DNA of 64,000 bases from Ovis canadensis (lineage: Eukaryota; Chordata; Mammalia; Artiodactyla; Bovidae). Below the pieces are notes generated by a model. The model ran no database searches. It was not told the DNA's origin and was given only the letters and a program-made list of their open reading frames with translations. A program made the translations under genes and the position numbers. The DNA is taken from positions 42,882,501 to 42,946,500 of the forward strand of contig NC_091255.1 of NCBI RefSeq assembly GCF_042477335.2. The letters are read 5' to 3'. Positions 12,101-24,100 of this stretch are shown in pieces (position 1 is the first letter of the stretch; every line of letters begins with the position of its first letter).

Positions 12101-15100
12101 ATGGGAGGTCCAGAGAGGCAAAGCCACTCGCCCAAGGTCACACAGCATGGCTCCCCCAGGGGCCCCTGCCATCACATACCTTCTTGTGGTTGGGCTTCAG
12201 ACACCGGACGAACAAGGGGTTACACCTGGGCAGAGTCGAGAGGAGGGCAGTGTGAGGCCCTGGGGATGGAGCGTGCTTGCCCTCAGGGTCACAGGGTGGG
12301 GACACCTGCCACACCCACCTCTCCATCTTTTCCACCAGGTCTAGAAGTGACTGCTGGAACTTGGCAGCCACCGTGTGCGCCTTGTAGAGCCGGGAGATGG
12401 AGCTGCTCTTGCCCAGGCGCTGAGGGGCAGCCTGCGGGGCATGGCTGGAGAAGAGGTGTGCTACCACCTGGGCCAGCAGTCAAGGTCAAGGTGCCAGGAG
12501 ATGGAAGGGAAGGGCCCAGAGGCAGAAACAAGGAGGGAAATGGACAGAGAGAAAGAGAAAGGGGAAGAACAAAAGGCATCAGTCTCTGGACCCGGGGATC
12601 AGAAAGTGACTGCTGGACCCCTGCCCTGACTGAAGGCCATGCCCTCTCGGCTGGCATTCTCCTCAAGTCAGGGTGCTCACACCTTCCAAGTGGCCTGCCT
12701 GTGGGGGAACATGGGGCACTGTCTCCATGCCTGGCCCCGAGGGGGCCTGTGGCACACCTGGCCATGAACTCTGGCAACGACCTGGGGGGATGTGCAGGCC
12801 GAAAGGATGGGGGGTAGGAGAACCCCTCAGGGAGGGATAGGCTGGGGTGAGCCAGAGGCTGGACCAAGCTGGGGAAGGGGTCTGACAGTGGGCTGGGTGC
12901 TCGGGGGGCCGGGGCGGCGAGGCTCGCTCACCCGAGTCCGGCTCCGCACAAACAGGTCCAGCACGTCCTGGCGCACCTGGTCGTGGTTCTTGTCCAGGAA
13001 CTTGTGCACCTGGAGAAGGGGAGGGGAGGGTCAGTTCGGTGTGGACCCCACCCTACCCCACCGGCTTGGGAGACAGGGCGGAAGGCTGACCCTTCGCAGG
13101 GGGTGTACACTGCCCGCTCCACTCCTCTCCCCTCCTCCTTACAGTGGGTTAGGGACTCACGGCCCCAGGGGACCCTGGCCCTGCCCCCCCTAGGCCTCGG
13201 TCTCCCTATCTGTCCTGAGAGGGATGCGCCCCTCCACCTGCTATGGTTCCCCCCTTCCTGTCCCACTGTCCTCTCCAATCCCTGGCGAGGGTGAGAGGGG
13301 GCAGTAGCCATATGCCCAGTCCACGTCGTGGCCCATCCTCAGTGAGGACTCTGTCCTGTGCCCATTCTAGAGATGAGGAAAATGAGGCCCAGTGGGGACA
13401 GAGGCTTCGAATCCTGGTCTGAGACACCTCAGGGCAGGAAAGAGCCAAGATGACAGTAGCAACAGCGATCACTACTGGTAGGCGCTCCTCTTCACCATCT
13501 GCTAAGCCCTGGACTTCTTCACTCACCCCGGGAGATGGGCACTATTGTCCCCACTCTTCTGACGAGAAGGTTGAGGCTCAGAGAGGTAGAGGGACTTGGC
13601 CAAGATCACACAGCTGAGGATCAGCAGGGCCAGACTGCCAACAGGTCCAGGTGTCTCTGGCACAGGGACTGGGACTGGAGGCCATGTGGGCCATTCAGGA
13701 TCTCACCTGGTAGGTGACTTTGCCCGCATAGTGCTTGATGGTGAACTCGGGCAGCGGCATCTTGGGCTTGGAGTAGAGTGGGTTGGCGCCATGGTGGTAA
13801 TGGCACTTCTGCAGAAATGTGTGGTCTGTGGCCTGGGGGCAGGCAGGAGTCAGCAGGTGGGCAAGGCCCGGGCATGCAGTAGCTGGCCTGGTGGCGAATT
13901 CTTCAGCCCTGACTGGTGCCCTGCAAGCTGCAGGGAGGAGGAGCAAGTCCCTGCTCCCCTGGCTGCCCGCTGCTCAGTATGGACAACCTGAATGGACCCT
14001 GCGGAAGGGTGGGCTCCCAGCTGCCCTCCCTTCAGCCCCTCTGTCTCTGCTCTCTCTAGTCCCACTGACCGGAGCACCCATACCACGCTTGTGTTTTCCA
14101 ATCAGAATCTGAGGCCCAACCCCAAGGTCACCTCCTCCAGGAAGCCTTCTGTGACTTCACGGGCTGGCAAAGCCCCTCCTCCAGAGCCCCCATCCAGCCT
14201 CAATCACCCCAGGTTTGAAACCCCAGGTTGGGTGTCCTGAGCCCCCGACCTGAGTCCAGAGCAGAGTGGAGTGCAGGACTTGGGCCCAGTGGGGATGTGG
14301 GCTCAGAGTGCCGCGCGCCCCAAGCAGCGTACTCAGCGCACACCTGGGGGAAGCAGCACTGGTCATCGAGGATGCGTAGGATGCCGTAGGGTTTCAGCGA
14401 GAGGAGGTTGATGCAGGGCTGGTTGTCAGTGAAGGTGACCTCCCGCCAGTCGATCTGTTCGCGCATGTACTCCTCCTGTGGACAGTGGTCCTCGGCCTCC
14501 AGCCCTGCCCAGTGCCTCCCGCCCTGTCCCCCAGGTGGACACCATCCAGAGGGGCCCAACCAGGGAACCTCCACCTGCACCCCTCCCAGCACAGGGAGCT
14601 CATTCCCAGAAGGGCAGCACAACACGAACCACCTCTGGGCCCTGCTTGTCCCCAGCCTGGATGGCCCTGCGAGGGTGAGGAGGACCACAGGAGGGCTTCT
14701 CTGGGCTCAGCACCCTTGCACCTGCCCCTCCAGAGCAGGGCCTATGCATATGCTGGTCCCTAGCTCAGAGCGCCTCGCCCTCCACTGGGCCTATGGACAA
14801 CCTCTCATTTGTCGTTAAAGAGCCAGCACAGCCTTTCTGTCTCTGAGGAGGCCCAGCGGCTGGCAGGACAGGACGGAGAGCAGACAGAGGCTTCTCACCT
14901 GCTCTTCCTGGAAGATGATCTTGTTGAAGAGGTACTGGAGGCTCTCGTTCGCATAGTTTATGCACAGCTGCTCGAAGCTGTTGAAGCTCAGGTCCTGCCA
15001 GAGGGTAGAGAGGCTGGGCCCTGCACTTCTGTGGCCAGCAGCCCATCTGTCCCCACCCAGGGCCTACCCACCCCGCCTTCCCCGTGCAGGCTTATCCCCG

Positions 15101-18100
15101 CCTTCCACAACCACAACTTCAGCAAGCTGAAACCCTGCGCACAGACGCTCTGCTCAGACCCCTCGGGGGCTCCCTCTGGGCACAGGTGAGAGCCTAGTGG
15201 TTCAGGAACCATGGGAGGTGGCCCAGGTAGTGGCTGAAGCCCAGGCCCTGGAACCTTCTACCTAGGTTCTGACCCTGGGTCTGCCACTTTCTACCCCAAG
15301 TGCCTCAGCTTCCCCATCTGTAAAATGGGGATGACAGTCCCCATCTCCCAGGCGACTGTCAGGATTAAGTGAGTAACAAGCCAAGAGCTCAAAACAGCAG
15401 CCAGCACGTAACAGGTGTCATGGGAAGCTCAGCGGCCACTTCTGCTGTTCTGATCTTGCCTGTCTTTTTCCACGTCCCCCACTCTAACCCCCCAAATGAC
15501 TTCCAGCTCCCCACACCCCTGAGGCTTTACATGACTATTCTCTCCACCTCAGATGCCTTGACTGGCTCTTAAGGAACCAGCTAGGGATTTTCTCCAGGCT
15601 CCCCCAGTACCGGGATGCCTCTGGTATGGCTCTGACCACATGTGTTTGTCCACGTCTGTCCACTGGAACCCCACCTCCTGGAAGCACCCTAAAGGTAGTG
15701 TCCAGGTCTGGTCCTTTCTGGGGTCCCTGGTGTCACCCACAGAGCCTGGCACCCAGAAGCCCCAGGAAGTGCTGTGGGTGAATGGAGGGAGATAATAATG
15801 GGGGAGGTCCCTGAACAGCTGATGGCAGTAGAGCCTCCCCTGAAGCCCCACCTCGAAGCCATAGATGTCCAGGACAGCGATGGACAGCGCGCCCTTCTGT
15901 GGGGACACCAGTGCGTTGACCCTGGCGATGAGCCAGCTGAAGAGCAATGCATACAGCACCTTGGCGATGGCATCCCTGGAGCAGAGAGGTGTTGAGGGGG
16001 CAGGCACAGTGAGGAGGCGGAGGGCCTCAGGTAGGGCTGTGGCCTCACCTGGCATCCACAGCGCTCTCCACCGTCAGGGGGGTGAAGATCTTCTCTCTCA
16101 TGGTCTCCTGGGGTGTGGGGGGAGGTGGGCTCTGAGTGACAGTGCGCTGGCCACCACCTCTGGGAAGTCCCCAGAGAACTGGGGAGGGGGGGCATGGAGC
16201 GGGGATCGCGGAGCTGGTGTGACCGGTCTCAGGCACAACCAGGGGGCAGGACGCATACCCTCATCTCTCTGCTGCCTGGCTTGCTGGTGGGGTGGGGGCT
16301 GCCCCCACCGTCAGGGAGACAAGAGCTTGTATAAGCAGACACATAGTGACGTCAACCTCGGGAAGGGAGAATGGGCAGGGCTGCGGGAGGGACAGGCCCA
16401 GCCAGGGGTCAGGGGTGGCTCCCTGGAGCAGGCTATGTCTGTGCTGGGTCTGGAAGGTTGAGTGGGTGTGAAAATGGGAACAGCTATGCAAAGGCCTGGA
16501 GGCTGTAATGCCTTTGGGGTCTGAGGTACCCAATTCTGGGCCCAACCCAGAGATGGACAGGAGTGGGAAGCAGGGGAGAGGGGCAGGGGGCCCACACAGC
16601 ATGGGGCATGAAGCGGCCCCAGCCACCAGGGACTCACGGTCACTTTGAAGGTGATGGCCTTCTGCAGGCCCTCGGGGGAGACCTGCAGCAGCTCGGCCAC
16701 GGCCTGGATCTCCCGGGCGCTCACCACTGAGGCCACCTCCTGTGCATCCGTCTGCAAAACACCCACAGGAGTGCCTGTTGAGCGAGATGAGCTCTTTATA
16801 TAAAATTCATACCCAAAAAGGGAAAGATTGAAGGCAGAAGAAAGGGATGACAGAGGACGAGATGGTTGGATGGCATCACCAACTCAATGGACATAAGTTT
16901 GTACAAACTCCAGGAGATAGTGGAGGACAGAGGAGCCTGGCGTGCTGCAGTCCACAGGGTCGCAAAGAGTCAGACACAAGTGATTGAACAACAATGTACA
17001 AATACAGAAACAAGTGAGAACAGCCAGGAAAATTCTGAAGTAGGAATTCCAGGGACTCTATGAGATAATAAAACATAGAGTTAGAATAATTAAAACACTG
17101 TGGGGTCAGACACATCGTTCATAAACAAATCAATGAAGCACAATAAAAAGTGTGGAATCGGACACAAAAGGACACAGGCATTGAGCATATGATAAATATG
17201 TATTTCTCAAGTTGGGAGACTGAATGACCATTAGAAAAAACAACCACCTGGGATCCCTACCTTGTACCTTCCTAAGGTTAAGTTTCTGATGAACCAGAGA
17301 TTTAAATGTTTTTAAAAAAATCAAACAGAAACCCTAAGAGATCTCGAAAAAAATTACAGAAAAAGGCTTTTATAATTTTAGAGAGATTATTATCTAAAAA
17401 TGATGAAGTCTAAAATTTGTATTAAAAAAACTTGATAAATGAAATTTCTGAAAATAATCCTTAAAATCTCTGTAGCAAAAAAAAAAAAAATCCAAAACAC
17501 CAAAACACCTGTAAATAAAGCCAACACATAAATGATAAATCAGAAAATATATCTGCAATTCCTACAGATTTCCTTAACATATATAAAGAGCTCTATATAC
17601 CAATGAGAAAAAGATGAATAACCCCAAATTGTGGACCAAGCGCTTCCAGCTGTGAGCTGGTAGCTTTCAGCCTCGGGGAGCAGGGGGTGGGGGGTGGCCA
17701 TGTCCTGAGAAAGCTGTCCTGTGGCGCGGCGCCCTCACCTCGTCCTTCTCAAAGTAGACGTTGCCCAGGTGCAGGATGGAGGCCAGGATGCGGAAGATGC
17801 TGTCCTGGTCCTCCGCGCTGAAGCCCAGCACCTCCATGGCGGCCAGCAGCCGGCGGAAGTCGTCCGCATCACTCTTCCCTGAGATCTCACAGTTCCCACC
17901 CTGGGCAAGGTCAGAGTGGGGGTCTAGGACCCTGGGTGGGGGCCTCAGGGTCCCTGCTCTGCCCTGGCCTGCAGCCTGGCCTGAGCTCTCAGCTCTCAAT
18001 CCACTCTCAGGGGCGAGGGGCTTCGAGTGGCCCTGCATGCCAGGCCCTGTGCTGAAGACTCTGAGTACATTCCCTTCAACTAACCCTCACATGCCCTGCA

Positions 18101-21100
18101 ATGCAGAACTATTCTGTCCCCATCTTACAGACAGGAAAGTGAGGCTCTGGAAGGAAGTGTGGTTACTACAGGCCGCTGACTTCTGTTCCAGACTCCAGAA
18201 AAACAATCAAGTAGGCTGCCCCCACCTTGGTTTTGGATCCCAGTGACACCTGTCACCCTTGCCACAATGAGACACTGCAAAGGAACTCACCCCTCAAGAC
18301 CCCAACACCTTCACTGTTCATCAGGACACGGCTCTCTGGGCCCATACAGCATGATGAGGTGGGGGCACCTGGCCAGGGGCCCTCAGACACCTGCTGGTAC
18401 TCACCTGGTTCAGGTAGTAGTAGGTCTCGGCCTCCTGAAGGCTGAAGGCCTGCCGGAGCTGGGCAGGCAGCCCAGCCAGAAGCTCATAGAAGATGTGGTA
18501 GTTCCTCTCGTTTCTGGCCTACAGAGTGGTGGGTGGGTGCACAGAGGGAAGCCACCCACCCGGGTGACCCCCAGACACACATACAAGCCCAGGTATACCC
18601 GCAAATACACACACACGGGCCTCAGGTGAGACTGGCGCCTCTGTGTCGAGTGACCCCAGCCTGGCACTGGCAGGGCTGGGGGGATCTGGCATGCTGGTGG
18701 GAAGGAGCTCTGAGCAGGTTTAACTTTGGAGAAATAAGCACAAGGTAGAAGGAGCCCCGGAGCCTTGTGGAGCCCACCTGCTGGTGGGGAGACAGACTCC
18801 TGGCAGACCACGAGGAGTGGGGGGAAGTGCTCTGCAAGGAAATGCTGCAGCAGTGGGTGGGCAGGCCTGGTGGGTGGAGGGGCTGCATTTTCACTGGGGG
18901 ATCTTCCCTGAGCAGGTGGCATGCTGGGGAAGATTCGAGGTGAGGGGCTTGGCCTGGCAGGTGTCTGGGGGCGAGTGCTCCAGTTACAAGGAACAGTTGT
19001 GCAAAGGCCCTGCAGCAGGATGGTGCCTGGTGTGCTTCCATGACAAGAAGATGGGCCACAGGCTCACATACACACACACACACACACAACATACATACAG
19101 ATACATACACAGATACACAGAGATATACACACGCAGATATACACACACAGAGATACACACATACACACAGATACACACATACATGCACACGTATACACAC
19201 ATGCACAAATGCGTGTGCACATACAGAGATACATACATGCACATACATACACACATAGACACACACGTACACCTACACACATACATACAAGGAGATGGGC
19301 CACAGACTCACAGACACACAGACACACAGATACACTGCTCAGCCAGGTGCCAGGCTCTGAGGGTCTGCATGCCCCTCACCTGGACACACAGGCCTGGAGA
19401 GCCAGCCCACCTGAAACACGATCCTGGATTTCTCGAGCAGGTACTGGGAGGTTATGGCACCAGAGATCACGCCCCTGGGTGGGTGGGCACAGTCAGGGGT
19501 CAGGCTGCGCCCGGCACAGTGCACACAGACTCTGTGGGTTCCTTCACCAGCCCACTCACCCTTCCAGAAAGATCTCCACAAACTTCCCGAAGCGGCTGGA
19601 GTTGTCGTTCCTGACGGTTTTGGCATTACCAAAGGACTCCAGGAGGGGTGTGGCCTCCAGGATCTGAGTGCCGGAGGACAACGTGGGCATTGTGGGGAGC
19701 GTGCGGAACCAGCCCAGGTTCCCCTTCGTGAGGGCGGTGGGTTCCCTGAAGGCCCCCGAGGCTGCCCAGGCCCCCCTGCCCTGCCTCCTGCTGCCCCACT
19801 GCCCCACACATGCATGTGCACACACACCCAGTACCTTTATCTTCAGGAGCCACCAGGACCGAGGAGGAGGAGAGGGACAAGAACAGAAGTGGGTCACCTA
19901 CAGGGCTGACTGGCTCCCCCAGGATGTGGGGTGCCTCGAATCATAGAGGGACTGGCCAAGCCCTCCAACTCCTTGGCGGGCAGGAGAGTCGCCAGGTGAG
20001 AGCAGACCCCTTGGAGACCCAGGTGTCTGGGCTCAGGGACCAAGGTGTGGTCCCAGGCTGGGGGCCCTGAGGATGTCTATGTGCCCCAGTGTCCTGAAAG
20101 GGCCTCCTTCCTGCCCTGCCTAGCTCCCACCTGGGGTTCTCTGCATCCTGAGTGAGGTCCTGCCCCCGCCCCTCATAGCTCCCACCCCTTGGGCTGGAAG
20201 GCCTGGCACAGCCTAGCCTCGTCTCCTGTCCCCTCCCTCGCTCTGCCCAACACTACAGTCCCCTTGACTGTGCCTGCGTCAGCCGCTGGGTGTTAGAGTT
20301 CTGTTCTCCTGCAGCCCTCAGCCTTTCCCTGCGCCCCTGTCTCCTGCTGGAACATCAGCCCCACAGGCAGAAATCTGTCTGCACGTGCCTAGTGCCCAGC
20401 GTCCACACAAGACCTGGCACTTAGGAGGCCCTCTACAAACATCTGCAAGGGGGCTTCCCTAGAGGTCCAGTGGTTAGGACTCTATGCTTCTACTGAAAGG
20501 GGCACGGATTCAATCCCTGGTTGGGGAACTAAGATTCCCGTGTGCCACACATTGCAGCCAAAAAAAGAGAAAGAATCTGCTGAATGGATGAAATAGGGGT
20601 TAAAGAGTAGAGCCACCAGGGCATAGTGAATTACAGTGCCCACTTAGTAAGCAGCTACTGCATGCCAGACCCTTCGTCCCAATTACAGCATCATTAATGA
20701 TCCTACGAGGTAGATGCTAGTATCAGCCATTTACAGATCAGGGAGCTGAGGCTGGGAGAGGTGTGCCGCATGCCTGGTACTCCAGGGTCAGAAAAGTGAG
20801 GACCCACAGCCGGAGCTTGGTGGTGTAGGCAGCGTTTTCTCTGGCTGCACTGTTTCCTTGGGATGAACTCTCAGGTGAAGCAGGAGGGCCCGGGGTACAC
20901 AGAAGTGACACCTGCTATCCTGGCGACCGGGCCAGTTCCCTGCACTCACAGTCTAGTTCGGTCCTAGAAATATTGTCCATTACACAGAGGAGTGGACTGA
21001 GGCCCAGAGAGGTCTGGGGGCCAGCCTGGGGGTGCTCCAGGAGTCAGGATCCACCTGGGCTTGGGCCTGTACTATCCCTTAGTCTGGGTGCCCCTTGAGG

Positions 21101-24100
21101 GCATCTGGAGTGAGTCCTCTTCCTGGTGCCTGGCATGAGGCAGGCATGCAGCCCTGGGCCCCCTTGCAGATGTTTTGTAGAGGGCCTCCTAAGTGCCAGA
21201 TCTTGTGTGGACGCTAGGCACCAGGCACATGCAGACAGACTCCTGCCTGTGGGGCTAATGTTCCAGGCACGCACCCGGGGGGTGCTCCAGGAGTCAGGAT
21301 CCACCTGGGGTTGGGCCTGTACTATCCCTTAGTCTGGGTGCCCCTTGAAGGCATCTAGAGTGAGTCCTCCTCCTGGTGCCTGGCATGAGGCAGGCACGCA
21401 GCCCTTCTCAGTGTCCCAGCACCTCCTGCCTGCAGCCCGCACATTCGGGCCAGTCCTGCCTCCTTCACGACCATGAAGCTGAGGCCAGGCGGGAAGTGTG
21501 GATGGCGCCCCTGGCCCACACAGCCTCTATTTGGGCCGCTCCGGGAAGCTGGAACATAGAGCTCACGCAGGGGGGAAGAGCAGGAAGGAAATCCCAGGGA
21601 GGGCAGGCAGAAAGAGCCCCCAGTCCTCTGAGCCCTCCCTGTGCATCCCTGGGTGCTGGGCTGGGGGAGATGGACAGACCACGCAGGTGAGAGATGGATG
21701 CACCTGCCGCGTGACGCCCCGCTTCTGACTCATGGCCGCCAGGTAGCGCAGGATCAGCTTCGTGGCCTCGGTTTTTCCCGAGCCACTCTCTCCGCTGCCC
21801 AGGCAAAGAAGCAGAGTGAGCTGCCATCTGCTCACAGTGCCCTCCCCCAGGCTCCTCTGACCCCGCCATGACACAGGAGGACACAGGTAGGAGGCTGGTC
21901 CCCAGCCCCACCCCTGCTCACCTGATAATTATGCACTGGTTCTGTTTGGCATCGAGCATTTTGGCGAAGGCGAGATTTGCGATTGCAAAGAGGTGGCTGG
22001 AGAGACAGGCCAAAGGGTTCCTGGGCAGGCCTTGCCCCATGACCCCAAACCACCCAGTGGGCGGGCAGGGGGCACCTCTGCCCAGCCAAGTGGCCAGTCC
22101 TGCTCCACACCCACTCCTAGGAGAATGTTCCTGCAAGGCTCCCTGTCCAGAACTGAGCCTGCAGTTCTGCAGAACAGTGGCCTGCAGCCCAGAGGGGGCT
22201 ATGGACAGGCTTGGGTAGAGGCTGTTGGGCGGCCCACCACCACCTGCCCCGACCCCCAGCTCAGACAGGGTCCCAGGAGACCCCAGGCTCTCCCCCTCTC
22301 CCAGCCCCAGAGACACTCACGGGGGGTTGTCAGCCAGGGCCCGTCCGCTGTACTGCTGCACCTGTTCTGGCCCATAAATTCCAAACATCTGGTACGGGTT
22401 CACTGACACCAGGATGCTGCCGATGTACGTCTGCTGGGCAGAGAGCGGCCTCAGTGGCTGTCCACATCCCTCCCTCCCCTACTCCTGGAGTCGGGATCCC
22501 TGTTTTGTGGGGACAGATGCCTGGCTGCCTGGACCTGGTGCCTACACCTTGGCCCCTGACAGTCTGATGGGTCATCTGCTCTGGTGGTGGAGTGTCGGGC
22601 ACTGACCAGGCTGAGGCCAGAGAAGGCTGGAGTGAGCAAAGCCCCACAGCCACGATGCTGCAAGGATGGCCATGGCAGCTGCTGCCTGCTTCATTCATTC
22701 ACCGGTGGGGCCACCCCCGACTGCCTCTTCTGGAACCTGGGTGTCTGGAAGCTTTAATCCACTGGACCCCTGGTGGGGGGTCACATACTTCTGGGTTCCC
22801 TGTCTCCAGGTCTCTGCTCCTGGCACCCACTATTTTCAGACTCTGTATCTAGGACTTTAGGTGCTAGTGCTCCCAGCTCTTGCATGCTATGCCTGAATAG
22901 TAGAAACTCCAGTCTGGGGTGGGCAGGAGAAATCCATGCTGTCCACTGCAGCCCCAGGAGTCAGGGGAGCCACAGCCCTCAGATCCCAGCCCAGGGAGGG
23001 GCTGGCCCCAGGCCTTACATAGATGAGGTTCCGTTCAAATCTGGTCTTGAGGTTGGCCAGCACGGTGGTCTCCTGGAGGTCTCTGCGAAGGCATGGAGAG
23101 GGGCAGTCAGGGGCCACCTTCCCCTCAAGGCAGGTTAGAGTTCAAGTCCCATCTCTGACACCAACAGTGATGCCTTGGGCAAGTTACTTAACCTCTCTGT
23201 GCCTCAGTTTTTCCATCTGTTCGATGGGCATAACAATCACTGTCCCCATGTCTCCGAGGTGGGGATACTCTCAGGTAGCAGACGTAAGGGCTGTCCTCAT
23301 GGTTGAATAATGATATTGACCAGCACAGCCTTCACATCTGGGATACCTCCGCTGTGCCGGCACCCCACAACAGCCTCCCCACATCCTGCAGGTGAGAAAC
23401 CACGGCAGAGAGGCTGAGTAACCACCTGGGCCCAGCCAGTAAAGGCCAGGGCTGGGGTCTGGACACAGCCCCTCCAAATTGTCAGGCTTTTGTGACACTG
23501 CCTGACCCTCGCTTTGCAGAGGAGGAAATGTTCCGGGAGGTGAGGGGGCCCTGGGCAAGAGGTGGTGCTCTGGCTGGGAGCACAGTGACCATGGCGAGCA
23601 CTCACTCAAGCTGCGTCATGTCCTCCACGCCGTCCTCTTGCTGCTGCTCACGGAGCTGCGTGGATGGCAGGTTGCGGATGGAGTGCATCTGGAGGAGACA
23701 CCAGCGGTCAGCCGTGCGTGCGCCCCCGGCCCCCATGGCCTGGACACGACCAGGACCCACTCGCATTTCAGGAGAGGGAACCCTGAGGCCAGGTTGGGTG
23801 GGTCCTGCGGGACCCCCGCCTCGGAACGCAACCCTTAGTCCAGGGACCCACATCCGGCCTCAGTGCTCCCACACGTTCCCAAGGGTCCTGCCCAGGAGGT
23901 CAGCACATGCCTGTAGAAGCAAGGCCTCCTGCCTCACATGCTCCTGGGGCTGACCCTCTTCTCCATGTTGATGCCCAAGTCAGCTTATGTGATGACTAGC
24001 ATCCATGTCTGCTGCCTGGGGCCCTTCGAAGGACGAGGACTTTCCCATTTGACACCACATCCCATGATCAGCGCTGAGCAAACTCAGAGCCACGCACACA

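Noticed and set aside
12071-12817. 248-codon plus-strand ORF
   Set aside because: Antisense to MYO15A exons 20-21 and intron 19; composition-driven.
19060-19340. CRISPR-like array of short repeats
   Set aside because: Units are irregular CA-type microsatellite repeats without constant spacers, in a mammalian intron.
18784-19614. 276-codon plus-strand ORF rich in Thr/His/Tyr
   Set aside because: It is the translation of the CA/CATA microsatellite and runs antisense through MYO15A exons 9-10.
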